Shown piece by piece: positions 42,416 through 48,295 of a stretch of DNA of 48,295 nucleotides. The notes under the pieces were generated by a model. The model did not search any database and was not told where the DNA came from. It saw only the letters and a program-made list of their open reading frames with translations. The position numbers and the translations under genes were made by a program. The first letter of the stretch is position 1. Every line of letters starts with the position of its first letter. The DNA comes from Mycobacterium gordonae (GTDB lineage: Bacteria > Actinomycetota > Actinomycetes > Mycobacteriales > Mycobacteriaceae). The stretch lies in NCBI RefSeq assembly GCF_002101675.1, contig NZ_LQOY01000049.1:1-48295 (forward strand), given 5' to 3'.

Positions 42416-43528
42416 ATGGCGTCAATTCGGCAACGGGAGCGGAAGGACGGTTCGGTCTACTGGGCTGTCCTTTACGTACTCGACGGCAAGCAATCGTCGT
42501 CCTCGTTCAACGATCATCGGGAAGCGGTCGATTTCCAAACGCTGGCCAACAAGACCAGCCCCGCCAAGGCTGTGGAGGTGTGGGCAACTGCGCGCCCGGC
42601 TGCTGACGGCTTCACCGTGGCGAGCTGGTGTAACCATTACGTTGACCACCTCACTGGAGTCAACGACGGGACCAGGACCAAGTATCGGCGCTATATCGCC
42701 AACGACATCATCCCGAGCAAGATCGGGGCTTTGCCGCTGACAGCACTGACCCACAGTGATGTCGCCACATGGCTCAACGGTTTGACCGGAGCTGCCAAGA
42801 CCACGGCCAACAAACACGGCTTCTTGGCCGGTGCGCTCAACGGGGCGGTGCGAGCCCGGCACATCTCGGCGAACCCGTGTGACGGCAACAAGCTGCGCCG
42901 CGATGAACCCAACGAGATGGTGTTCCTCACCCATGACGAGTTCGCCATCCTGCTGGACGCAGTCACCGAGCCATGGCGACCCCTGGTTGAGTTCTTGGTC
43001 GCCAGCGGGTGTCGCTGGGGTGAAGCCAGCGCCCTGAAGCCTGCTGACATCAACCTGGCCGAGGGAACCGTCGCCATCCGGCGGGCGTGGCGGTATGTGT
43101 CCGGTGAGGGGTACCAGTTGGGGCCGCCCAAGACCCGGCGGAGCGAAAGAACCATCGACATACCAGCTCTCACGCTGGCCAAGTTGGACATGTCGGGGGA
43201 CTGGGTGTTCACCAACTCCGGTCGAGGTCGGCGTGGGGATGCGGGACCTGTCCGAGCCCACAACTTCAACCCCAACGTGTGGGTGCCCGCCTTGCTCCGG
43301 GCTAAAGAAGCGGGCTTGACCAAGAAGCCCAGAGTCCACGACCTCCGACACACCAACGCCAGTTGGCTCATCCAGGCCGGAGTTCCCCTGACGGTGATCC
43401 AGCGTCATCTCGGCCATGAGTCCATCCAGACCACTTCCGACCGCTACGGGCATCTAGACCGCAGGTCGTCGCGGGTGGTTGCCGATGTCGTCGGCAAGGC
43501 CCTCGACTCGACGGCGACAGAGAAGTAA
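42416..43528 (+). CDS. int: Tyrosine-family site-specific integrase
   Basis: This 370-residue recombinase has an N-terminal arm-binding region (MASIRQRERKDGSVYWAVLYVLDGKQSSSSF), a SAM-like core-binding domain (about 65-145) and a catalytic domain. Catalytic residues are Arg200 in SGCRWGEAS, His308-x2-Arg311-His312 in HDLRHT, His334 in HLGHES and the nucleophile Tyr344 in SDRYGHL. It probably integrates the element into the adjacent tRNA-Ala gene. It reads away from the tRNA. Confidence 0.95.
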   Translation: MASIRQRERKDGSVYWAVLYVLDGKQSSSSFNDHREAVDFQTLANKTSPAKAVEVWATARPAADGFTVASWCNHYVDHLTGVNDGTRTKYRRYIANDIIPSKIGALPLTALTHSDVATWLNGLTGAAKTTANKHGFLAGALNGAVRARHISANPCDGNKLRRDEPNEMVFLTHDEFAILLDAVTEPWRPLVEFLVASGCRWGEASALKPADINLAEGTVAIRRAWRYVSGEGYQLGPPKTRRSERTIDIPALTLAKLDMSGDWVFTNSGRGRRGDAGPVRAHNFNPNVWVPALLRAKEAGLTKKPRVHDLRHTNASWLIQAGVPLTVIQRHLGHESIQTTSDRYGHLDRRSSRVVADVVGKALDSTATEK

Positions 43529-43566
43529 CCTAGGTTGTCAGGCCGTCCGACCTGCTGGTTGTAAAT

Positions 43567-43588
43567 TCTCTGTAGGTCTCTGTAGGTC
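43567..43588. repeat. Tandem decamer repeat in the int-xis gap
   Basis: TCTCTGTAGG is repeated directly, at 43567-43576 and 43577-43586, followed by TC. The copy CTGTA also pairs with TACAG 12 bases later. The 313-base gap 43529-43841 holds no gene that I can support beyond this. The repeat could be an arm site for the integrase or excisionase. Confidence 0.45.
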
Positions 43589-43841
43589 AATACTGTTACA
43601 GCTCAAACGCTTTGAGTTGCATCGAGCCGGAAAGAGTCGTATCGTTGGCGGTGCGCAAGGCCCATTTCCCTGTTTTCCAGTCTCCCTTGGCCGAGCGCAC
43701 ACTAGGCGCGCATCGGAAGCGCGAAGCCCGGTAACCGTCAAGTGGAGTTCAGGGTCGGTACCAATGTGGTTCATCCGAACTCCCCTGGCTTACTGACCAC
43801 CGGTCGACAGTCGGACCTTCATCTTGCGATGGAACGCGCCT

Positions 43842-44132
43842 ATGCCTAACGACCCCAATTTACCACTCCCGCTTGTTTTCGACATTGCGGCGGCGGCACA
43901 GCAGATTGGAGCGAGCGAACGATGGCTCGCCGATCAGGCTCGCGCCCGCCGCTTCCCAGGCCGAAAAGTTTCGCGGCGCTGGTATTTCACCCGCGAGGAC
44001 TTGGACGAAATCCTTCGCCTGTGCGCAGTTGGCCCGACATTCGCAACTTCGGCAGGCGGCGAACGTACTGCGCCCCAGGGCAGTTCGATGACGAGGACGA
44101 CTGCTCGACGCGTCCGCCGGGGTGAGTGCTGA
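43842..44132 (+). CDS. Excisionase-like helix-turn-helix protein
   Basis: This 96-residue protein has an excisionase/MerR-like winged helix at residues 10-55: FDIAAAAQQIGASERWLADQARARRFPGRKVSRRWYFTREDLDEIL. It is likely a directionality factor for the integrase or a repressor. The C-terminus is basic. ATG 43842 is preferred to a TTG at 43824. It is the first of the small genes after int. Confidence 0.75.
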   Translation: MPNDPNLPLPLVFDIAAAAQQIGASERWLADQARARRFPGRKVSRRWYFTREDLDEILRLCAVGPTFATSAGGERTAPQGSSMTRTTARRVRRGEC

Positions 44133-44263
44133 TCCCAACAGTGGTTCGGAGGAGCGCACCTCTTCGCGCTGCCCGACTGCTGCCCACACACACGCTCAGC
44201 AATCCCCGAGGAGAGAGAGGAGGTAGCCCTGTAGCCACAATTCATCCGAAAGAGGAGCCTCTC

Positions 44264-44368
44264 ATGATCGCCAATAGACGTGATAACGCCTGCAGCACAG
44301 CAGTTTTTGCTGCATCTACCGTACTAAGCCCAAGGCAACTCGTGGCCGCGGATAGAGATCAGCCGTAA
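44264..44368 (+). CDS. 34-residue hypothetical peptide
   Basis: A short open frame starts at ATG 44264, with AGAGGAG just upstream, and reads MIANRRDNACSTAV to AADRDQP. The next gene starts one base after its stop, so translational coupling is possible. There is no family match, and it may be a leader peptide. The gap 44133-44263 before it shows nothing else. Confidence 0.35.
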   Translation: MIANRRDNACSTAVFAASTVLSPRQLVAADRDQP

Positions 44369-44369
44369 C

Positions 44370-44573
44370 GTGACCGACCAGTTCGTTATTGGGTTCTGCC
44401 CAACCTGTGGCCGCTATGACCCAGTTTTTGATGTGTACCGGGTGAGTTCTGGTCCCTGTCAAGACCCAGATCACCCCAAAAAAACCGAGGCCCCGCTGAC
44501 ACGGGACCCCGGCACCTGCTCAACACCCTGCCTTAAGGAGCGTCAAAGACATGATAACCCAGCTCTTCGATAA
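44370..44573 (+). CDS. Small cysteine-rich hypothetical protein
   Basis: This 67-residue protein starts with GTG and has FCPTCGRYDPVFDVYRVSSGPCQDPDH, then CSTPC; the CPTCG and later cysteines could form a zinc ribbon. A related, frameshifted copy lies at 44821-44960. The ribosome-binding site is weak, but its start follows the stop of the small peptide by one base. Its end overlaps the next frame by 23 bases. Confidence 0.5.
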   Translation: MTDQFVIGFCPTCGRYDPVFDVYRVSSGPCQDPDHPKKTEAPLTRDPGTCSTPCLKERQRHDNPALR

Positions 44574-45150
44574 CCCCGCGATTGGCCAGCACTCAGCCCT
44601 AACGATGAACTCGCCTTTCGAGCAGCAAGATTCAGTAAGCAAGGCCCTGAAATCGCTGCTCCGGCTCGGGTTCACCGATGACCAGACGGAAGCCAGTGCA
44701 GGATTTGCCCTGTCCCTCGTGGCCGAGCAGTGGGCCAACGGCAACGGCGTCAGATTCAGCCGAAGCCACGACCCCCTCGGGGGCACGCGGGGCGAAATGC
44801 GGAATACCTCTGATCTGGCCGACCAGTTCATCGGTGGCTTCTGCCCTTGTGCGGCCAATATGACCCAGTTTTCGGCGTGTTTCGACTTCAGCGCGGGACT
44901 GCAGACAGCGGAATCTGCACCGTCCGGTGCGCGGATACCTCAAGTACGTCCACCAATTGAAAGGAATACCGAGATGCCAGAAATGATCTCAAATTTACAG
45001 GCGATGCTGCTTGCTGCTGACCCCAGATGCCGACACCGTGCCGAGCAGCAAGAAACGAACCAGGCCGCTAACGTGGTCTGGCTGGATGACTGGCCAGATC
45101 GCCCCCGTCGCAGCAGCGAGGTCATGACCTTCCACTGGGACGGGAAATGA
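44551..45150 (+). CDS. Hypothetical protein, possibly a frameshift fusion
   Basis: The open frame of 199 residues begins MITQLFDNPAIGQHSALTMN, with AAGGAG ten bases upstream. At 44821-44880 its DNA matches the gene at 44376-44436 but lacks one base. In the other frame the similarity continues (YDPVFGVFRL against YDPVFDVYRV) to a TGA at 44958-44960. This suggests that a separate gene once ended there and that the long frame is a fusion made by a 1-base deletion. See also 44974-45150. Confidence 0.5.
   Translation: MITQLFDNPAIGQHSALTMNSPFEQQDSVSKALKSLLRLGFTDDQTEASAGFALSLVAEQWANGNGVRFSRSHDPLGGTRGEMRNTSDLADQFIGGFCPCAANMTQFSACFDFSAGLQTAESAPSGARIPQVRPPIERNTEMPEMISNLQAMLLAADPRCRHRAEQQETNQAANVVWLDDWPDRPRRSSEVMTFHWDGK
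44974..45150 (+). CDS. Alternative 58-residue gene inside the previous frame
   Basis: AAGGA at 44961-44965, eight bases before ATG 44974, makes a good independent start within the longer frame. The product begins MPEMISNLQAMLLAADPRC and ends FHWDGK. It would be the downstream gene if the frame before it is a decayed copy. The next ORF begins with an ATGA overlap at its stop. Confidence 0.45.
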   Translation: MPEMISNLQAMLLAADPRCRHRAEQQETNQAANVVWLDDWPDRPRRSSEVMTFHWDGK

Positions 45151-45344
45151 GCAGGCCGTGCGGCCAGGCCATCGAGTCGCGGCGTCGGTGGCCAAGGGCG
45201 CGGCAGCACGACAACCCTTCGGCAGATCACCGCCGGGTCCTGCAGCTACTCAGCGCTTTCATCAAGCGACTTGTGCGGCAACCAGACTCGTGGCCTCGCA
45301 CGCCGAGAAGCGGTCGGCATTCAACGGAAGGAGAATCTCAATGA
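45147..45344 (+). CDS. Small basic ORF truncated by the insertion sequence
   Basis: A 65-residue frame starts with an ATGA overlap and is rich in Arg. Its last three codons (Ser-Gln-stop) come from the insertion sequence, so the original C-terminus was different. In the reconstructed empty site the frame would run on to a stop near 46992, inside the next gene. It may be a real coupled gene or chance; confidence is low. Confidence 0.3.
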   Translation: MSRPCGQAIESRRRWPRARQHDNPSADHRRVLQLLSAFIKRLVRQPDSWPRTPRSGRHSTEGESQ

Positions 45345-46783
45345 CGTTGTCAAGCCGCCGCAGTAGTGGTTGCGGGTTGGTAGACAGCGTGGTCGCGCAG
45401 CATGGCCCACAGGACGTTGAGGCGCCGGCGGGCCAGGGCGAGGATGGATTGGGTGTGGGTTTTGCCTTCGGCTCTTTTGCGGTTGTAGTAGGTCCGGGAT
45501 GCGGGGTCGGTACGGATGGCGATTTGGGCGGACAGGTAACAGGCTCGCAGCAGTCGTCGGTCGTAGCGGCGGGGGCGTTTGAGATTGCCGCTGATGCGCC
45601 CGGAATCCCGCGGTACCGGGGCCAGCCCGGACACGCCGGCAAGACGATCGACGGAGTCGAAAGCGCTCATGTCGCCGCCGGTGGCGGCGAGGAACTCGGC
45701 GCCGAGTATGACGCCGAAGCCGGGCATGCTCAGGAGGATCTCGGCGTGGCGGTGGCGGCGAAATCGGTCCTCGATCATCGTGTCGGTTTCTGCGATTTCG
45801 GTGTCGAGGGTCATCACCTCCTTAGCCAGGCGGGCGACCATGGCGGCGGCGAGGTTTTGGCCGGGCACGGTGGTGTGTTGGGCGCTGGCGGCCTCGATAG
45901 CCGTGGCCGCGACAGCAGAGGCGTTGCGGGCCTTGCGTTTATGCAGCCAAGCTGTCAGGCGGGCAGCGCCGGCGCGGCGCAGCCCGTCGGGGGTTTGGTA
46001 GCCGGTCAACAGGATCAGCGCGGCCTTGCTGGCGCTGTAATCGAAGCCGCGTTCCAGGGCGGGGAAGTACTCAAGCAGCTGGGCACGCAGCCGGTTGATC
46101 ACCCGGGTGCGATCGGCGACCAGGTCGGTGCGCCGAGCGGTCAGGATGCGCAGCTCGACCGCGATGTCATCACCGGGTCGCAGCGGCTGCAGGTCGCGGC
46201 GCATCCGAGCTTGGTCGGCGATGACGGCGGCGTCCTTGGCGTCGCTTTTGCCGTCGCCACGGTAGCCGGCCGAGGCGTGGTAGATGGTGCGGCCGGGGAT
46301 GTAGAGCAGCCGCTGCTCGGCGGCGATGAGCAAGGTGATCAGCAGCGCGGCACCACCGGCGTTCAGGTCGATCGCCCAGGTAACTTCACCGCCGTCGGAT
46401 TGCGCCGCTACTGCGTCGATCAGCTCCAGCAGTGCGGTTTCGTCGTTGGCTACCCGTTGCGACAGCAGTCGCTGACCCTCCGCATCGATAGCCACGCAAT
46501 GGTGGTCGGACTTCCCGGCATCGACACCGGCCCAGACCTGTTGGCTCACAGCCACCTCCGTGATCATTGGCATCCCTATCAACCCAGCAGACGACCACGC
46601 CGGCGTGTCCTTACACAGCGATCAAATCGCATCTCTCAATTAGCGGTCGAGTCGTCGCGGGACGTCGGGCGGCCAATCTCCTTCGGCCATGAAACACCGC
46701 AAACGCATGAAAGCCATACCCGACGTCCCTGGGCAGTTCGAAGCCTACGGCCGAGGGCAACAACCACCCTGCAAGAAAGGTAA
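45341..46783 (+). CDS. Hed-like antisense ORF of the IS900-like element
   Basis: A 480-residue frame runs on the strand opposite the transposase, starting at ATG 45341 and ending at TAA 46781-46783. IS900 carries such a frame, called hed (host expression dependent), which relies on the host for its ribosome-binding site. Here AAGGAG at 45328-45333, outside the element, is seven bases before the ATG. The protein is Gly-, Gln- and Val-rich, as expected from antisense of a high-GC gene, and it may have no function. Confidence 0.35.
   Translation: MTLSSRRSSGCGLVDSVVAQHGPQDVEAPAGQGEDGLGVGFAFGSFAVVVGPGCGVGTDGDLGGQVTGSQQSSVVAAGAFEIAADAPGIPRYRGQPGHAGKTIDGVESAHVAAGGGEELGAEYDAEAGHAQEDLGVAVAAKSVLDHRVGFCDFGVEGHHLLSQAGDHGGGEVLAGHGGVLGAGGLDSRGRDSRGVAGLAFMQPSCQAGSAGAAQPVGGLVAGQQDQRGLAGAVIEAAFQGGEVLKQLGTQPVDHPGAIGDQVGAPSGQDAQLDRDVITGSQRLQVAAHPSLVGDDGGVLGVAFAVATVAGRGVVDGAAGDVEQPLLGGDEQGDQQRGTTGVQVDRPGNFTAVGLRRYCVDQLQQCGFVVGYPLRQQSLTLRIDSHAMVVGLPGIDTGPDLLAHSHLRDHWHPYQPSRRPRRRVLTQRSNRISQLAVESSRDVGRPISFGHETPQTHESHTRRPWAVRSLRPRATTTLQER
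45350..46567 (-). CDS. IS110-family transposase (IS900 p43-like)
   Basis: This 405-residue DEDD recombinase has the N-terminal RuvC-like domain: AGVDAGKSDHH, the VTWAIDLNAGG strand, and DAKDAAVIADQARM with the later Asp residues. The C-terminal Transposase_20 domain holds ILLSMPGFGVILGAEFLAATGGDMSAF and a catalytic Ser in PRDSGRISG. It matches IS900 p43 closely throughout. ATG 46567 has AGGG upstream and aligns with the p43 start; ATG 46573 and 46582 are alternatives. It is guided by an RNA from the leader. Confidence 0.95.
   Translation of the reverse strand: MITEVAVSQQVWAGVDAGKSDHHCVAIDAEGQRLLSQRVANDETALLELIDAVAAQSDGGEVTWAIDLNAGGAALLITLLIAAEQRLLYIPGRTIYHASAGYRGDGKSDAKDAAVIADQARMRRDLQPLRPGDDIAVELRILTARRTDLVADRTRVINRLRAQLLEYFPALERGFDYSASKAALILLTGYQTPDGLRRAGAARLTAWLHKRKARNASAVAATAIEAASAQHTTVPGQNLAAAMVARLAKEVMTLDTEIAETDTMIEDRFRRHRHAEILLSMPGFGVILGAEFLAATGGDMSAFDSVDRLAGVSGLAPVPRDSGRISGNLKRPRRYDRRLLRACYLSAQIAIRTDPASRTYYNRKRAEGKTHTQSILALARRRLNVLWAMLRDHAVYQPATTTAAA
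46590..46729 (-). ncRNA. Putative bridge RNA of the IS900-like element
   Basis: The leader before the transposase folds into two stem-loops. The first has outer stem GGGACGTCGGG (46659-46669) with CCCGACGTCCC (46719-46729). The second has stem GACGAC (46590-46595) with GTCGTC (46651-46656) and inner hairpin GCGAT-CAA-ATCGC (46618-46630). On the RNA strand the second loop holds ATTGAGA, identical to the element's right end, then GTAAGGA, complementary to its left end. The first loop holds CATG and GAAGGAGA, matching the target flanks. This is the layout of an IS110 bridge RNA: target loop, then donor loop. Exact ends are unknown. Confidence 0.65.
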
Positions 46784-46791
46784 GGACACAC

Positions 46792-47127
46792 ATGTCAGCA
46801 CCACCTGATCAGAGCGGGGCTGCCACGAATTTCGCTGCGCTGCAGGCTCAGTTGTTGGGATTGTCTTCCGATGCAGTCCAGGCCACTGACGCGCTGCAAC
46901 GTCAGGCCGTGGCCATGTTTTGCCGAGAAATTGCCGGCGGCACTGATCAGCGACGCCTGTCCAACCTGCTGGACCTCCTGCAGGCCCGGCTAGGGAGAGA
47001 AGCCATCGCTGCCGCCATCGCTCACACGCTCATAAAGACCGAGACCCCCGCCAGAGCAGAGGCCTCGGACACGCTTTCCGTTCCCAGAAAAACGTTGGCC
47101 ACCAACCGAGGAGACCAGAGCCGATGA
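46792..47127 (+). CDS. Hypothetical protein downstream of the insertion sequence
   Basis: This 111-residue protein begins MSAPPDQSGAATNFAALQ and is mostly helical, with QAQLLGLSSDAVQATDALQRQAVAMF and LSNLLDLLQARLGREAIAAAIAHTLI. I recognise no family. Its original ribosome-binding site was AAGGAG at 45328; the insertion sequence end now supplies AAGGA at 46782-46786, five bases before the ATG, so it may still be translated. Its stop overlaps the next gene (ATGA). Confidence 0.7.
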   Translation: MSAPPDQSGAATNFAALQAQLLGLSSDAVQATDALQRQAVAMFCREIAGGTDQRRLSNLLDLLQARLGREAIAAAIAHTLIKTETPARAEASDTLSVPRKTLATNRGDQSR

Positions 47128-47978
47128 TACCCCCCGAAAGACCGAAATACGTTGTCAACAGCCAGCATCTTGAGCAGATGGGGCCAGGCCCCGCAGTCCT
47201 GCTCGGCGTCCTCAGTCACCTCGGCGCTGACGAAGCCGCCGTAATTCCCCAGAAGCAACTCGCCGCCGCAATGGGAATCAGTGCGAGCACGTGCCGCCGG
47301 TACTCCAAATTCCTGTGCGAGGCAGGGCTTCTGAAGGTGGAGCCCGTCATTCTCAACCATCGGCGTATCAGCAACGCTTACCAAATAGCCAGCTCAGAGT
47401 CCGTTCATTTTGACCGCACCGCTCAAAATGACGGTGCTGCTCAAACCGGGGGCGTGCAGTCAAAATGGGCGAGCAATAGTAGTTCTAGTACTTCAAGTAC
47501 TTCTCCAGAAGTACAGGTAGAGGAGGTATTACCGTCGGGAACCTCGTCGGCCACCCTGCGGGTGACCGGGGGTAACCCCCTCCGGGGACCAGAGCCCTGC
47601 GGGAGCCCAGAGCCAGTGAGAAGGTGGCCTGAACCGGGTTCACTCATGCCAGCCCCAGGCCCCAAGTTGAGCGACCTTTACGCCCAAGCGCAGTGGCTGA
47701 CTGTTCACTTCAGTGGCTATGTCATGGCTCGGACGAACCGGGAGCGTAGAGAAAAGGGTTGGAAGCAGGTCGAAGCCATTGCCGAGGAGCGTCTGGAGCG
47801 CTGGGAATCCAGTGCCATGGTCCTGCTCAGCACTCACCCGCTGGCTGAAGTCGCCGGAGTGGTGGACTGGATATTCGTTGACTCTGCTGGGAACTTGCCG
47901 AAGTCGGTTATCGAGGAGAGCGAAGGCAGGCAGGACAGGGTCAAGTCCAGGGACGTGGTGTACGACCTCGTCGTGTGA
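47124..47978 (+). CDS. Winged-helix protein, possibly replication- or phage-related
   Basis: This 284-residue protein has an N-terminal winged helix at about 20-95: GPAVLLGVLSHLGADEAAVIPQKQLAAAMGISASTCRRYSKFLCEAGLLKVEPV. A Ser/Thr-rich linker (115-140) and a helical C-terminal domain (180-275) follow. The HTH form resembles replication-initiator or phage helix-turn-helix proteins, but no motif confirms this. The last residues lie just next to the IS256 remnant, so the C-terminus may be truncated or altered. It is coupled to the gene before it. Confidence 0.6.
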   Translation: MIPPERPKYVVNSQHLEQMGPGPAVLLGVLSHLGADEAAVIPQKQLAAAMGISASTCRRYSKFLCEAGLLKVEPVILNHRRISNAYQIASSESVHFDRTAQNDGAAQTGGVQSKWASNSSSSTSSTSPEVQVEEVLPSGTSSATLRVTGGNPLRGPEPCGSPEPVRRWPEPGSLMPAPGPKLSDLYAQAQWLTVHFSGYVMARTNRERREKGWKQVEAIAEERLERWESSAMVLLSTHPLAEVAGVVDWIFVDSAGNLPKSVIEESEGRQDRVKSRDVVYDLVV

Positions 47979-47995
47979 TTCTTCGATGTCGTGTT

Positions 47996-48235
47996 TTATG
48001 CGGTTAGTGCCGCGGGGTTGTCCTCCTGTTCTGGTGTTGTGGTGGTGGTCAGGCGGGATTTGCTGAGGACGTCGAGGCCCAGGTATCGGCGTGATTCGGC
48101 CCATTCGTCGTGTTGTTCGGCCAGCACGGCGCCGACGAGGCGGATCAGGGCGTCGCGGTGGGGGAAGATCCCGACGACGTCGGTGCGGCGGCGGATCTCC
48201 TTGTTGAGCCGTTCCCAGGTTATCTGGAGTTCTGC
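47996..48235 (-). pseudogene. 3' fragment of an IS256-family transposase
   Basis: On the minus strand, bases 48217-47996 encode the C-terminal end of a Mutator/IS256 transposase: [20 protein letters not shown], then [30 protein letters not shown] and a TAA stop. An in-frame TAG at 48236-48238 and loss of similarity upstream of about 48217 show that the rest is missing or rearranged. The final 57 bases (48239-48295) hold nothing I can name. Confidence 0.8.
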
Positions 48236-48295
48236 CTAGGATACCTATGGTGACCTGGCGGTTTGTGTCGTGGAGGGTGTCCATGACGCGGTTGG

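Larger units (their letters stand above)
45335..46786 (-). mobile_element. IS900-like insertion sequence (IS110 family)
   Basis: A complete element of about 1452 bp lies here, close to the 1451 bp of IS900. The ends in transposase sense are TCCTTACCTTTCTTG (left) and CGTCATTGAGAT (right), which match what I recall of IS900. GA at 45333-45334 and at 46785-46786 marks the shared core, so the exact borders are uncertain by two bases. There are no terminal inverted repeats and no target duplication, as usual for IS110. It lies between a ribosome-binding site (AAGGAG, 45328-45333) and a start codon (46792). Confidence 0.92.
42311..48295. mobile_element. Integrative element at tRNA-Ala, left part
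   Basis: From the 3' end of tRNA-Ala to the window edge lie an integrase, an excisionase-like HTH protein, several small unknown genes, a winged-helix protein and two insertion sequences. The genes are short and tightly packed in one direction and differ from the conserved chromosomal genes to the left. I see no second copy of the tRNA 3' end in the window, so the right attachment site must be beyond 48295 or lost. Confidence 0.75.

Noticed and set aside
42184..42417. 77-codon minus-strand frame across the tRNA gene
   Set aside because: It is antisense to tRNA-Ala and yields the TRTPDPHTASVVRYQLR type peptide, a well-known annotation artefact from tRNA genes.
44126..44263. Longer start for the 34-residue peptide
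   Set aside because: The upstream part overlaps the end of the excisionase-like gene and lacks a ribosome-binding site; 44264 has a strong one.
47640..48284. 214-codon minus-strand frame at the right edge
   Set aside because: It is not in frame with the IS256 transposase remnant; the remnant's frame is 48235-47996.
1..48295. CRISPR arrays, rRNA genes or other tRNA genes
   Set aside because: I saw no regularly spaced repeats, no rRNA-like sequence and only one cloverleaf.

Overview
The window is high-GC actinobacterial DNA and almost certainly comes from a Mycobacterium. The evidence is gene content: eight probable coenzyme F420-dependent enzymes, a mycofactocin-type short-chain dehydrogenase, a DUF732 protein, a paralogue of the mycobactin acyltransferase MbtK, an ars cluster resembling M. 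tuberculosis Rv2640c-Rv2643, and a block from sulfatase to pgmA whose order mirrors Rv3068c-Rv3077. An insertion sequence very close to IS900 of M. avium subsp. paratuberculosis adds to this. I cannot name the species.

Layout. 1-12.3 kb is catabolic and regulatory: a secreted lytic transglycosylase, an ArsR/glyoxalase pair with a 20-bp palindromic operator, an HxlR regulator divergent from a three-gene operon (flavin monooxygenase, F420 oxidoreductase, medium-chain reductase), a Rieske oxygenase/dehydrogenase operon divergent from a TetR gene, an aldehyde dehydrogenase, a tocopherol-cyclase-like protein and a DUF808 membrane protein. 12.3-14.7 kb is a likely hemerythrin / 46-aa protein / SelO operon. 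14.8-19.4 kb is an arsenic island: arsR-acr3-luciferase-like gene, then a TauD/TfdA dioxygenase coupled to a CadI/ArsI lyase-like gene, a divergent second arsR, and arsC. Two distinct operator families can be seen. 19.5-42.1 kb is chromosomal housekeeping and accessory metabolism: patatin, SPFH protein, P450 plus mycofactocin SDR under a TetR with two operators, a trehalase-like GH15 enzyme, sulfatase, CitE-like lyase, paired CrcB fluoride channels with DUF190, and pgmA.

From a tRNA-Ala(GGC) gene at 42.25 kb to the right edge the window enters an integrative element: tyrosine integrase, excisionase-like HTH protein, a run of tightly packed small unknown genes, and a winged-helix protein. It is interrupted by a complete IS900-like IS110-family element (about 1.45 kb). 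At the edge lies a broken IS256-type transposase. The other attachment site is outside the window.

The most informative observation is in the IS900-like element. Its noncoding leader carries short segments that match, in the order and orientation expected of an IS110 bridge RNA, both the element's own two ends and the flanking target. The target is the ribosome-binding site and start codon of the downstream gene. This gives a direct RNA-guide explanation for the known habit of IS900 of inserting at translation starts. Other points worth a second look are the dioxygenase in the ars cluster, a frameshifted duplication in the small genes of the integrative element, and several well-defined operators.
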